Origin: Lachnospiraceae bacterium
Lineage (GTDB): Bacteria; Bacillota; Clostridia; Lachnospirales; Lachnospiraceae
Direction of reading: 5' to 3'
Length of the DNA: 56,092 nt
Assembly: GCA_017617005.1 (NCBI GenBank)
Contig: JAFZWW010000105.1
Coordinates: forward strand, 1 to 56,092
The notes below the pieces were generated by a model. The model saw only the letters and a list, made by a program, of their open reading frames with translations. It was not told where the DNA came from and did not search any database. The position numbers and the translations under genes are program-made. Positions 15,015 to 22,892 of this stretch are shown in pieces (the first letter of the stretch is position 1; the number at the start of each line of letters is the position of its first letter).

Positions 15015-17390
15015 ATGGAAGAGCTGAAAGAATTACATTATGACGCGTTTATAAGTTACAGACACAGTGAGCTTGACAGTTTTATCGCTGAGAATCTGCA
15101 CAGAAAGCTGGAGAACTTCAAGCTCCCTAAGTCTGTCATCCCCAGGATTAAAAGCGGCAAGACCCGGATAGAGAGAGTTTTCAGGGATGTTGATGAGCTC
15201 CCTCTTTCCGAGGATCTTTCAGATCCCATCAGCAAGGCATTAAAAAATTCTGACTATCTTATCACCATATGCACCCCCCGCTATCCCCAGTCGAGATGGT
15301 GCATGAAGGAGATAGAAGTCTTTCTGGAGACTCATACGAGAGACCACATCCTTGTGGTGCTTGCGGAGGATGAGCCTGTTAATTCTTTCCCTGAGATCCT
15401 TTGTTATGACGATGTAAAGATGACGGACGAAAACGGTAAGACCGTAACAGTCCGTCGTGAAGTCGAGCCTCTTGCGGCTGATACGAGAGGTGAGAATAAA
15501 AAAGAAATATTAAAGGCCATGAATACTGCGGTAGTGAAGATCTGTGCCGCAATATTCGGGCTTAATTATGATGAACTCAGACAGCGGCACCGTGAACAGA
15601 AGCTCCGCCGTATGGCGGCGATATTCGGGGGTATCGGTGCGGCTGTTCTTGCTTTTGCGATATTTGCAACGATCGCGCTCATCAAGATCAGCAGACAGAA
15701 CGTAACGATAAAAAATAACCTTGCCGCTTCAATGGCAAATGTTTCCGGGCAGCTTCTCGAAGACGGAAGACGCCTCGATTCAATTTATGCCGTAAGAAAT
15801 GTTTTATCCGAAGACGGAGATTACAACAGTTCCGCTCTGAAGGCACTGTACATGGCAACGGGTGTATATGATGTGTCCCGTGCATATTCACCTGCAGCTG
15901 ATTATAATGTTGCGGCATGGCTGTATGATTTTGACATTTCCTGTGATAAAAAGTACATCCTCTTAAATGATATGAATTCGCTCTATGTGTATGATGTCGA
16001 TACGGCGGAGCTTATCTTTTCCGAGAAGATCGATGATTTTGCCGATGCAGGTTTTTGCGGATCGGAAGGAATACTTGTAAGCGGTGAAGATGGTACTGTG
16101 TATTATTCACTTCCCCAGGGTGAAAGAACAGAAGTGGATATCCCTTCGAATATAACCGTTTATTCCTCTTCCTTTGACGGATTCTGTCTTGCGGTTTCGG
16201 ATTATGAATTATTCGGAGTGGATGAAGACGGCAATACGGTTTTCGAAACCGACATTTCCGAATACACGGGAAGTGATGAAACATGGGTTGCCGGTGTCAG
16301 GGATAACGGAGAATACATTACCGTTTGCCTCAGTGTTGAAAACGGTGAGTGCATAATTGCGATGGACCGCGATACCGGGACTGTCTTATGTTCTGTTTAC
16401 AATGAAGATCAGACTTTCCCTTCCGCGGAACTTTCGGACGGAATATTGTATGTGGCCAGGTCTGCTTTCGCCACGGACGGTGGGCTTGATACGGAAGTTA
16501 TGGCGATAAATGCATCCGATTCAAAAATTCTGTGGAGGACTTTGATCGAAGGATTCATGATCGAGGATGTCGATATTACTCTCTCGGATGAAAATCTCTA
16601 TCTCTGCAGTAAATATGAAGTTGCGATGCTGGAACGCGGAAACGGAAAACTCGTAAATCGTAATTCTTATCCCGATTCTGTGGTTTCCGGATGGACAGAT
16701 GACTATGGATTTTTCTTTATCGTGGATGACGGTGCCGTATTTTATATTGAAGAAGGTTACACGGGAGAAGTGACCGATGACTTCTTCAGTGTGGCTCCCG
16801 GCCAGAATATCTCATATGCATGTTTCGTGGACGGTGATCTCTTCTGCAGTTATGCTCAGGCGGGATATGTAACAAGATATTCCTGTGATGTCAGCCCTTA
16901 TGCCCGGTATATGGATGATTATTATGAGCCCGGCTACCATGAAGATGATGCACGTGAGTATATGGAGGAACATCCCGAATACGGTGTGAGTGCTGCAATG
17001 GTTGAGGATGCATTTTATTCGGATGACGGAAAATATATCTTCGTGCTGCTTACGGATCACTCTGCAAGGATATATGAAGCAAAAGGAAAGAACTGTGTTA
17101 CTTCATTCGAAACGGCGGATACGATGTTTGACGAACTCGTATCAAGTGATCTTACAGGCAGCTATATCCTCAGCGGCGAGAGGTCATATATCCTCGATGA
17201 CAGGATGCAGGTTGTTTGCGTTACCGACAGGATCGTGTGTGAAGAAGACGGTGAATTTGTCATTATGAACGATGAGCAGGAATTCTTCAAAGTACCTTAT
17301 TTCGATATCAGGAAACTTCTTGAACTTTCGGATGAGCTTCTTGAAGGATATGAACCTCCGAAGAACATACGCGAAAAATACGGAATATAA
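15015..17390 (+). CDS. TIR domain - transmembrane - beta-propeller protein
   Basis: A 791-residue protein with three parts. Residues 1-180 form a TIR domain: DAFISYRH at 10-17, a central RVFRD..ELP stretch like box 2, and SRWCMKE at 93-99, where Glu99 is at the place of the catalytic glutamate in TIR NADases. One transmembrane helix follows at about 201-224, with a basic flank (RQRHREQKLRRM) on its N-terminal side. By the positive-inside rule the TIR domain is cytosolic and the rest is outside. Residues 280-780 are rich in short beta strands with D-G/G-D turns, most like a WD40/PQQ propeller. No strong ribosome binding site is seen; it is probably coupled to the preceding lipoprotein. Role unknown; bacterial TIR domains often cleave NAD or make cyclic ADP-ribose signals in phage defence, and this one could be a receptor. 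Confidence 0.82.
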   Translation: MEELKELHYDAFISYRHSELDSFIAENLHRKLENFKLPKSVIPRIKSGKTRIERVFRDVDELPLSEDLSDPISKALKNSDYLITICTPRYPQSRWCMKEIEVFLETHTRDHILVVLAEDEPVNSFPEILCYDDVKMTDENGKTVTVRREVEPLAADTRGENKKEILKAMNTAVVKICAAIFGLNYDELRQRHREQKLRRMAAIFGGIGAAVLAFAIFATIALIKISRQNVTIKNNLAASMANVSGQLLEDGRRLDSIYAVRNVLSEDGDYNSSALKALYMATGVYDVSRAYSPAADYNVAAWLYDFDISCDKKYILLNDMNSLYVYDVDTAELIFSEKIDDFADAGFCGSEGILVSGEDGTVYYSLPQGERTEVDIPSNITVYSSSFDGFCLAVSDYELFGVDEDGNTVFETDISEYTGSDETWVAGVRDNGEYITVCLSVENGECIIAMDRDTGTVLCSVYNEDQTFPSAELSDGILYVARSAFATDGGLDTEVMAINASDSKILWRTLIEGFMIEDVDITLSDENLYLCSKYEVAMLERGNGKLVNRNSYPDSVVSGWTDDYGFFFIVDDGAVFYIEEGYTGEVTDDFFSVAPGQNISYACFVDGDLFCSYAQAGYVTRYSCDVSPYARYMDDYYEPGYHEDDAREYMEEHPEYGVSAAMVEDAFYSDDGKYIFVLLTDHSARIYEAKGKNCVTSFETADTMFDELVSSDLTGSYILSGERSYILDDRMQVVCVTDRIVCEEDGEFVIMNDEQEFFKVPYFDIRKLLELSDELLEGYEPPKNIREKYGI

Positions 17391-17397
17391 GAAAAAC

Positions 17398-17431
17398 GTC
17401 CGGATCCCAGATGGGGTCCGGACATTTTTTT
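17398..17431 (+). terminator. intrinsic terminator of the lipoprotein-TIR operon
   Basis: GTCCGGATCCC/GGGGTCCGGAC stem with an AGAT loop and a T-run, eight bases after the TIR gene stop. Confidence 0.9.
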
Positions 17432-17448
17432 GCGCGGTACATATATGA

Positions 17449-17637
17449 TCAGCCGTTAATAATTTCTTCGGGCTGTATATGTAAAACTGAACAGATAGCC
17501 ATAAGGTCATCCTTTTTGAGGCTTCCGGTTCCGTTGATGAAACGGGTGAAGCTTCTTCCGAGTCCTGCCTTATCGATAAGACCACGGATACTGATGCAGT
17601 GTTCTTCAAAGTAGTCTCTTACTCGTTCTTCAATCAT
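17449..17637 (-). CDS. tiny XRE/Cro-like helix-turn-helix protein
   Basis: A 62-residue protein whose spacing resembles the Cro/C1 HTH fold: ISIRGLIDKAGLGRSFTRFI, then a G-x-x-S-L-K-K turn and DDLMAICSVLHIQPEEI. It consists of the DNA-binding domain only. Its ATG overlaps the TGA of the upstream RelB-like gene by four bases, so the pair is translationally coupled. In a usual relBE-type module a toxin would sit here; nothing in this short protein resembles RelE, YafQ or HicA. It may be a co-regulator or an unusual second component. Confidence 0.55.
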   Translation of the reverse strand: MIEERVRDYFEEHCISIRGLIDKAGLGRSFTRFINGTGSLKKDDLMAICSVLHIQPEEIING

Positions 17638-17846
17638 TTTCTTTGTCTCCCTTTTGTGGCTTTTTCTTTGTCCTTGTCTTCATCGGAAAGTGTGAGAGTA
17701 AACGGGATACCGTTCTTGTTGATGATCTGGTGATAGAGAGTGTTGATCACAACGGACACGGGAATACCGAGCTGACGCATGATGTCTTCAGCCTGATCCT
17801 TCACATCTTCATCTATTCTGGCACTGACTGTCGCAGTTTTCGCCAT
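17634..17846 (-). CDS. RelB/DinJ family antitoxin-like protein
   Basis: A 70-residue protein. The N-terminus TATVSARIDEDVKDQAEDIM, followed by LGIPVSVVINTLYHQIIN, is the ribbon-helix-helix pattern of RelB/DinJ antitoxins, and a short charged tail (DEDKDKEKATKGRQRK) follows. ATG 17846 is chosen because GGAGG lies eight bases upstream; a longer start at 17897 would run through the promoter. Family members bind DNA as dimers and repress their own operon while neutralising a YafQ/RelE toxin through their C-terminus. No toxin gene is adjacent, and the C-terminal part is short. Confidence 0.8.
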   Translation of the reverse strand: MAKTATVSARIDEDVKDQAEDIMRQLGIPVSVVINTLYHQIINKNGIPFTLTLSDEDKDKEKATKGRQRK

Positions 17847-17868
17847 GATGAATTCCTCCGATGATGAT

Positions 17869-17897
17869 ATTATAAACGTATGTATTGCAAACTGCAA
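17869..17897 (-). promoter_or_regulatory. minus-strand promoter of the RelB-HTH operon
   Basis: Read on the minus strand: TTGCAG (17897-17892), 17-base spacer, TATAAT (17874-17869), then the GGAGG of the RelB-like gene. The -35 box lies in the spacer of the inverted repeat at 17880-17913. Confidence 0.75.
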
Positions 17898-17913
17898 GAC
17901 ATTTGCAATACAT
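17880..17913. promoter_or_regulatory. 12-bp inverted repeat operator over the RelB-HTH promoter
   Basis: ATGTATTGCAAA at 17880-17891 and its exact complement TTTGCAATACAT at 17902-17913, separated by ten bases. The arms flank the -35 box of the minus-strand promoter, the expected place for autorepression by a ribbon-helix-helix or HTH dimer. Confidence 0.75.
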
Positions 17914-17985
17914 TTTTATTTTTTGCGAAATATTAAAATCCGACTAAAAGCCCTTAATATAGGCATTGTTTTAGAAAAATTTAAT

Positions 17986-18014
17986 TTGTTAACCTGTATT
18001 TTCTCAAGTATTAT
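17986..18014 (+). promoter_or_regulatory. promoter of the beta-helix surface protein gene
   Basis: TTGTTA at 17986-17991, 17-base spacer, TATTAT at 18009-18014; GGAGGG and the ATG at 18037 follow. Confidence 0.6.
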
Positions 18015-18036
18015 GTGCGTATCGGAGGGTAAAAAT

Positions 18037-20046
18037 ATGATATCACTGATCATCTGCTCACGCAGACTACGGCGCTTGGGAGCGTTTGTTTTTAGTACGC
18101 TTCTTTTTGTATCCGGAATTATTCTGGTACCTGCAGTTGTCCTTACGGCACAGGCTGCGGGCATGGTACATGATTATGATGTTTCGGGGGGAAACGTTGT
18201 GATCAATGATCTGAATTCCGATGATACATATGTCATAACGGGAACTTCCACGGCAAATAATGTGGAACTGACCGTTGCTGAGGGCGTCACCGCACATGTC
18301 AGATTTTCGGATCTGAATGTAAATGTTTCGTCAATCATTTATCTTGCCGCGGTATCCTTAAACGGAGCCGGAAATGTTGAGATCGAACTGGTTGGGGATT
18401 CAATTTTAAAATCAGGATATACCCGTGCCGGATTGCAGAATGGAAATACCGGAACTCTGACCATAACCGGAACCGGAAGCCTGAATGCGACCGGAGGATC
18501 TCAGGCCGCGGGAATCGGCAGTGCATATAGGGCATCTGCCGGTAACATAGTAATAGAAAGTGGAACGGTATCGGCAACCGGTGGATACGGAAGCGCAGGA
18601 ATCGGCAGCGGTTTTTCTAACGCTTCGGTAGGTGATATTATAATAAATAACGGAACGGTTACGTCTACCGGTGGAGCTCAGGCTGCGGCAATCGGCAGCG
18701 GATACAGTGATTCTTCCGCCGGAAACATAGAAATAAATAATGGAACGGTAACCGCTAACTCAGCACATGGTGGCGCGGGAATCGGAGCCGGCGGTGCCGG
18801 ATCGGTTGGAAATATAGATATCATTAATGGAAATGTTACTGCGGTTGCAACAGGATATGGCGGCGCGGGAATTGGTAGCGGCGCCAGGGGTACTGCCGGT
18901 AATATAGTAATAGAAGGTGGAAACATAACATCAACCGCAGGACAAGGTGGTGCGGGAATCGGCGGCGGACAGGGGGCCAGCAGATCCGGAGATATAGAAA
19001 TAAGCGGCGGCACTGTTACCGCAACCGCGGGACAAGGCGGTGCAGGAATTGGTACCGGAGCTGATGCCAGCAGATCCGGAGATATAGAAATAAGCGGCGG
19101 TACTGTGATAGCAATCGCAGGTGATAAAGGCGCAGGAATTGGCACAGGAATAGGAAGAACTGCAGCAGAAGACATAGTGATCAGCGGTGGCACTGTTACG
19201 GCAACAGGCGGAGCAGGCGCTGCCGGGATAGGAAGTTCCTGTGGGAGTACTCTCAGCGGAATAGCAATTTCCGGAGGTACTGTGACTGCTGTCGGAGGTG
19301 ACTGCGGTGCCGGTATCGGCGGAGGCCTTGGCAACTCCGGAGGAGATACTATTGTTATAAGCGGTGGAAACATATATGTTTCCGGAGGACAGGACGGAAT
19401 CTGTTATTCCCGCGCCGGAACCGGTGCTGGGATAGGAAGTGGATTCTGGGGATCGGCTCCCGATATCATCATCAGCGGTAATCCTCAGATATATGTATCC
19501 GGAGGAGCAGGAAGCGGTGTTTATGGAAACGGAGCCGGAATAGGACAGGGCGGAAGAGACGCAAACGGAACTCCCGGAGAAGAACAGGGCGATTTCAGCG
19601 GACTTCTGACTACCGGTGCAATTTACATCTATGGTGCCGGCGTTACGCCCGATCAGATGAGGAGCAATTCCGTTGAACCGTCATCTGTCACACACGGAAC
19701 CGTTGTTCCCGAAGTTCACACACAGGCTGAGATCGATCATATGAAGGAAGTGGAGGAAGATATCAGGGTAGCCATTGCTACGGGTGAGACTCAGACAGTT
19801 GAGGTTACCGATTGCATTTCTCTTACCTCTGCCATCATGGAGCTTCTGAATGAGAATCCCCAGATCACGGTCATTATGGAATTCACGTACAAAGACATGG
19901 ATTTCAGACTTACGATACCCGGATCCATGGTTGAGCTTGAACCCGGAGTGGAATGGTACGGACCGAAGTACCTCTTCCCCAAATACCATATGTGCGGAAG
20001 CGATACGATTCCTTCGGTTCAGGAATACCTGGATGCTTTCTCATGA
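18037..20046 (+). CDS. secreted glycine-rich beta-helix repeat protein
   Basis: A 669-residue exported protein. ATG 18037 is chosen because GGAGGG is seven bases upstream and a signal peptide begins there: basic RRLRR, a hydrophobic core, and a likely cleavage after AQA. After an N-terminal beta region come about 12 tandem units of about 30 residues with the pattern A-G-I-G-S-G, then I-x-I-S/N-G-G-T-V-x-A. This is the look of a right-handed parallel beta-helix with a glycine turn. The last 100 residues are a non-repeat domain (AIMELLNENPQITVIMEFTY, then RLTIPG) ending near the stop. There is no LPXTG or SLH motif, so it is probably released or held non-covalently. Adhesin or polysaccharide-binding roles are plausible but unproven. 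Confidence 0.75.
   Translation: MISLIICSRRLRRLGAFVFSTLLFVSGIILVPAVVLTAQAAGMVHDYDVSGGNVVINDLNSDDTYVITGTSTANNVELTVAEGVTAHVRFSDLNVNVSSIIYLAAVSLNGAGNVEIELVGDSILKSGYTRAGLQNGNTGTLTITGTGSLNATGGSQAAGIGSAYRASAGNIVIESGTVSATGGYGSAGIGSGFSNASVGDIIINNGTVTSTGGAQAAAIGSGYSDSSAGNIEINNGTVTANSAHGGAGIGAGGAGSVGNIDIINGNVTAVATGYGGAGIGSGARGTAGNIVIEGGNITSTAGQGGAGIGGGQGASRSGDIEISGGTVTATAGQGGAGIGTGADASRSGDIEISGGTVIAIAGDKGAGIGTGIGRTAAEDIVISGGTVTATGGAGAAGIGSSCGSTLSGIAISGGTVTAVGGDCGAGIGGGLGNSGGDTIVISGGNIYVSGGQDGICYSRAGTGAGIGSGFWGSAPDIIISGNPQIYVSGGAGSGVYGNGAGIGQGGRDANGTPGEEQGDFSGLLTTGAIYIYGAGVTPDQMRSNSVEPSSVTHGTVVPEVHTQAEIDHMKEVEEDIRVAIATGETQTVEVTDCISLTSAIMELLNENPQITVIMEFTYKDMDFRLTIPGSMVELEPGVEWYGPKYLFPKYHMCGSDTIPSVQEYLDAFS
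18500..19570 (+). repeat. tandem ~90-bp coding repeats
   Basis: About 12 degenerate in-frame units within the beta-helix gene. Two neighbouring units share 35 identical bases (18976-19010 and 19066-19100, period exactly 90), which points to a recent duplication. Confidence 0.8.
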
Positions 20047-20078
20047 CCGGATACCGATCGGACATAAGATAATATCTG

Positions 20079-20110
20079 ACAGGACCCTTAATACAGGGTC
20101 CTGTTTTTTT
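20079..20110 (+). terminator. intrinsic terminator after the beta-helix gene
   Basis: ACAGGACCC/GGGTCCTGT stem, eight-base loop and a T-run. Confidence 0.9.
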
Positions 20111-20125
20111 ACATTTAAAAACGTC

Positions 20126-20154
20126 TTGCCAATAAACGGACCTTATTATAAAAT
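20126..20154 (+). promoter_or_regulatory. promoter of malQ
   Basis: TTGCCA at 20126-20131, 17 bases, TAAAAT at 20149-20154. Confidence 0.65.
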
Positions 20155-20229
20155 TACATATACAGAAAACGGTTTCCAAGTTTCTTATGAGGATCCTTTA
20201 CCGGATTCTTTTTGAGGGGAGATTTATAT

Positions 20230-21753
20230 ATGGCAACAAAAAAAGAAAACATCAGAAGAGCGGGTGTCCTGCTTCCCGTTTCGTCGCTTCCGTCACCGTA
20301 CGGAATAGGCACCTTCGGAAAGGCGGCTTATGACTGGATCGATTATCTGAAGGCATCCGGACAGGCACTCTGGCAGATACTTCCGCTGGGGCCGACGGGA
20401 TACGGCGATTCGCCTTACCAGAGTTTCTCTACCTTTGCGGGAAACCCTTATTTCATCGATCTTGAGAAGCTTATTGAAGAGGGGCTTATAAAGCGAAGCG
20501 AATGCAATGCACTCGATTGGGGCGGCAGCGAGAGATATGTCGATTACGAGAAGATGTTCGTATCTCGCTTCGCGATACTTAAGAAGGCGTATCAGCGCGC
20601 TGTGAAGGCAGGCCTTTTAAAGGACGAAGCCTATCTTTCTTTTTGCAAAAAGAATAAGTCATGGCTCGATGATTACGCTCTCTACATGGCACTGAAGAAT
20701 CACTTCGACGGAAAGAGTTACCTTCTCTGGGACGACGATATCCGTCTCCGTGAAAAGAAAGCACTGGAGAAGTATTCAAAGCTTCTTGCATCCGACATCG
20801 ATTTCTACAAGTTCCAGCAGTACAAGTTCAGCGAGCAGTGGAAGACGCTCAAGAAGTATGCGAACGACAACGGCATAATGATAGTCGGCGATATCCCTAT
20901 CTATGTTGCGCCCGACGGTGCGGATACATGGTCCGATCCCAAGCTCTTCCAGCTTGATGAAAAGGGATATCCCATCGCGGTTGCCGGATGCCCTCCCGAC
21001 CAGTTCACCGCGGACGGTCAGCTCTGGGGCAATCCACTCTACGATTGGGACTATCACAAGAAGACCGGATATAAGTGGTGGATGAAGAGACTGAAGGCAT
21101 GCTTCGATATGTATGACATCGTCCGCATCGATCATTTCAGGGGCTTCTATTCATACTGGTCGGTTCCCTACGGTGACAAGAATGCACGAGGTGGAAAATG
21201 GATCAAGGGACCGGGGCTTGACCTTTTCAATGTGATGAAGGAAAAGCTCGGTGACAGACCGGTCATCGCAGAGGACCTCGGATTCCTCACAGACGGTGTC
21301 ATCAAAATGGTCGAAAAGACAGGCTATCCCGGAATGAAGGTCCTGCAGTTCGGATTCGATCCTTCGGGAAACAGCGAGCATACGCCCCATACCTTCCGCA
21401 GGAATTTCGTCGTCTATACCGGAACGCACGATAATGACACGATCCTTCACTGGTCGCTCAACTGCGACAAGAAGATTGCGAAATATGCTATGAAGTATAC
21501 CGGTGTAAAGAAACGCTCCGAGCTTCCTGATGCCCTGATAAGAGCCTGCTATGCAAGCTGTGCGGACACCTGCATAATCCCTCTCCAGGATTACCTCGGA
21601 CTGGACAATGAGGCACGCATCAATACGCCTTCAACACTGGGTGATAACTGGAAGTGGAGGTGTACATATTCCGACTGGAGTGAGAAGCTTTCGAAGCGTA
21701 TGAACAAACTCGTCAGGCTCTACGGAAGGGACAGCGCGGCGGTGCCCAGATAA
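20230..21753 (+). CDS. malQ: 4-alpha-glucanotransferase (amylomaltase)
   Basis: GH77 enzyme that transfers alpha-1,4-glucan segments between maltodextrins in cytoplasmic starch or glycogen metabolism. The 507-residue length is normal. The start of the fold reads GVLLPVSSLPSPYGIGTFG. The catalytic motifs are visible: the nucleophile Asp in RIDHFRGF (about residue 300), the acid/base Glu in AEDLG (about 346) and the transition-state Asp in THDND (about 398). ATG 20230 follows GAGGGGAGA at a proper distance. It stands alone with its own promoter; no maltose transporter or glycogen phosphorylase is adjacent. Confidence 0.93.
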   Translation: MATKKENIRRAGVLLPVSSLPSPYGIGTFGKAAYDWIDYLKASGQALWQILPLGPTGYGDSPYQSFSTFAGNPYFIDLEKLIEEGLIKRSECNALDWGGSERYVDYEKMFVSRFAILKKAYQRAVKAGLLKDEAYLSFCKKNKSWLDDYALYMALKNHFDGKSYLLWDDDIRLREKKALEKYSKLLASDIDFYKFQQYKFSEQWKTLKKYANDNGIMIVGDIPIYVAPDGADTWSDPKLFQLDEKGYPIAVAGCPPDQFTADGQLWGNPLYDWDYHKKTGYKWWMKRLKACFDMYDIVRIDHFRGFYSYWSVPYGDKNARGGKWIKGPGLDLFNVMKEKLGDRPVIAEDLGFLTDGVIKMVEKTGYPGMKVLQFGFDPSGNSEHTPHTFRRNFVVYTGTHDNDTILHWSLNCDKKIAKYAMKYTGVKKRSELPDALIRACYASCADTCIIPLQDYLGLDNEARINTPSTLGDNWKWRCTYSDWSEKLSKRMNKLVRLYGRDSAAVPR

Positions 21754-21767
21754 TATGATTCAAAATA

Positions 21768-21803
21768 ATAATGGACGGTCCCGAAACATGGACCGTCCAT
21801 TAT
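21768..21803. terminator. bidirectional terminator between malQ and the CYTH gene
   Basis: A perfect 13-14 bp stem (TAATGGACGGTCC and its complement) with an eight-base loop lies between two converging genes, with A/T-rich flanks on both sides. Confidence 0.75.
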
Positions 21804-21811
21804 ATATTCAC

Positions 21812-22309
21812 TTATTTCTGTATTTCCTGCATCGCCATATACGAGTTGTGGTACTGAGGCTCGTATGTGACCTCCTGTCCGAACCACTCGGGAGGAAGGA
21901 AGCTCTGCGCCGCCTCGACACTTCCGAACTCAACCTCTGCCATGACAAGAGGTGCAAAGGGTTTATCGAATACATCGAGCTCGATCGTAAGGGTATATTC
22001 ATCGGGGGGCTTTGGCGTACCCTCTATTACCTGGGGGTGATCGAGGGGGATGAGATATCTTTTTTTGGATATTACGTTTCCGTCTGCTTTGGTAAGGAGA
22101 TGATAGTAGGCTTCGGAGGTAAGCTGATGGTTTACTTCTTCCCTGGCCATCATTCCCGATCCCTTGTAGGTAAGATAAAAACTGTCGTCCTCCCTGCGGA
22201 TCCTTACGACGGGGCTGGTGCAAAGATATGCCTGTTCGATCTTGCGTACCTGATACTGCTCGAGATCCTCGGGCAGCTTGTCTATCAAAAACTTTCTTTC
22301 AATTTCCAT
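21812..22309 (-). CDS. CYTH domain protein
   Basis: A 165-residue triphosphate tunnel protein. The signature E-x-E-x-K is at the very start (MEIERKFL: Glu2, Glu4, Lys6), followed by alternating strands with conserved charged residues (VRIRRE, YLTYKG, ELDVF, AEVEFGS). Family members hydrolyse inorganic triphosphate or thiamine triphosphate, or act as class IV adenylyl cyclases. In Clostridia the small single-domain forms are usually taken as triphosphatases. It is the last gene of the minus-strand group, 15 bases after the DJ-1-like gene. Confidence 0.88.
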   Translation of the reverse strand: MEIERKFLIDKLPEDLEQYQVRKIEQAYLCTSPVVRIRREDDSFYLTYKGSGMMAREEVNHQLTSEAYYHLLTKADGNVISKKRYLIPLDHPQVIEGTPKPPDEYTLTIELDVFDKPFAPLVMAEVEFGSVEAAQSFLPPEWFGQEVTYEPQYHNSYMAMQEIQK

Positions 22310-22324
22310 AACGTCTTTCCTGTC

Positions 22325-22891
22325 TTATTTTGCGGGAGACTTATAAACGATTGCTTCCGCGATACTGTCTGCTTTTTCGCGACCTGCCATGATGCCTGTG
22401 ATCGCAAGTGCGAATTCGATTGATGCTCCCATTCCCTGTCCGGTGATTATTCCCGAATCTATCTCAACGGGAGCGTGGGTTACTATGGCGCCGCCTTCTT
22501 CAAGGTGTGATTCGAAAGCGGGGTGGGAGGTTGCCTTCCTTCCCATGAGGAATCCCCTGTGGGCAAAGATGCTCGGAGCTGCACAGATTGCTGCGATGTA
22601 TTTTCCGGCTCCGTAGAAATTGCCGATCATATCAACGAGCTCTTCACATTTTTCCAGATTCTCGGTTCCTGCTTTGCCACCGGGCAGAACGAGCATGTTG
22701 TAGTCGTCTTTGTTTATATCGGCGATGATCTTGTCGGCCTTTATGACAATGCCGTGGGATCCGTTAACTTCAAGTCTTCCACCTATTGACACCATGTCAA
22801 TATCTATTCCGGCACGCCTGACTATGTCCACAACAGTAAGTCCTTCGATCTCTTCAAATCCGTCTGCCATAAAGATTGCGATCTTGTTCAT
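22325..22891 (-). CDS. DJ-1/PfpI family protein
   Basis: A 188-residue flavodoxin-like protein. The nucleophilic elbow AAICAAPS holds Cys103, and the helper Glu16 is in GFEEIEGLT, the arrangement of DJ-1/YajL proteins. Members act in oxidative or carbonyl stress, some as deglycase-like or glyoxalase-like enzymes; the exact role is debated. Its ATG lies one base after the DUF4317 stop codon and its GGAGG is inside the end of that gene, so it is coupled to it. Confidence 0.88.
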   Translation of the reverse strand: MNKIAIFMADGFEEIEGLTVVDIVRRAGIDIDMVSIGGRLEVNGSHGIVIKADKIIADINKDDYNMLVLPGGKAGTENLEKCEELVDMIGNFYGAGKYIAAICAAPSIFAHRGFLMGRKATSHPAFESHLEEGGAIVTHAPVEIDSGIITGQGMGASIEFALAITGIMAGREKADSIAEAIVYKSPAK

Positions 22892-22892
22892 A

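Noticed and set aside
17845-18036. Upstream extension of the beta-helix gene from 17845
   Set aside because: It would place the start across the divergent promoter and 64 residues before an otherwise perfect signal peptide with GGAGGG at the right distance.
18678-19373. Long proline/alanine-rich minus-strand frame opposite the beta-helix repeats
   Set aside because: It is the complement of glycine-rich repeats, has no ribosome binding site, and the plus-strand gene has a signal peptide and promoter.
18500-19570. CRISPR-like array
   Set aside because: The repeats are in-frame coding units with degenerate sequence and no constant spacer layout; no cas genes are present.
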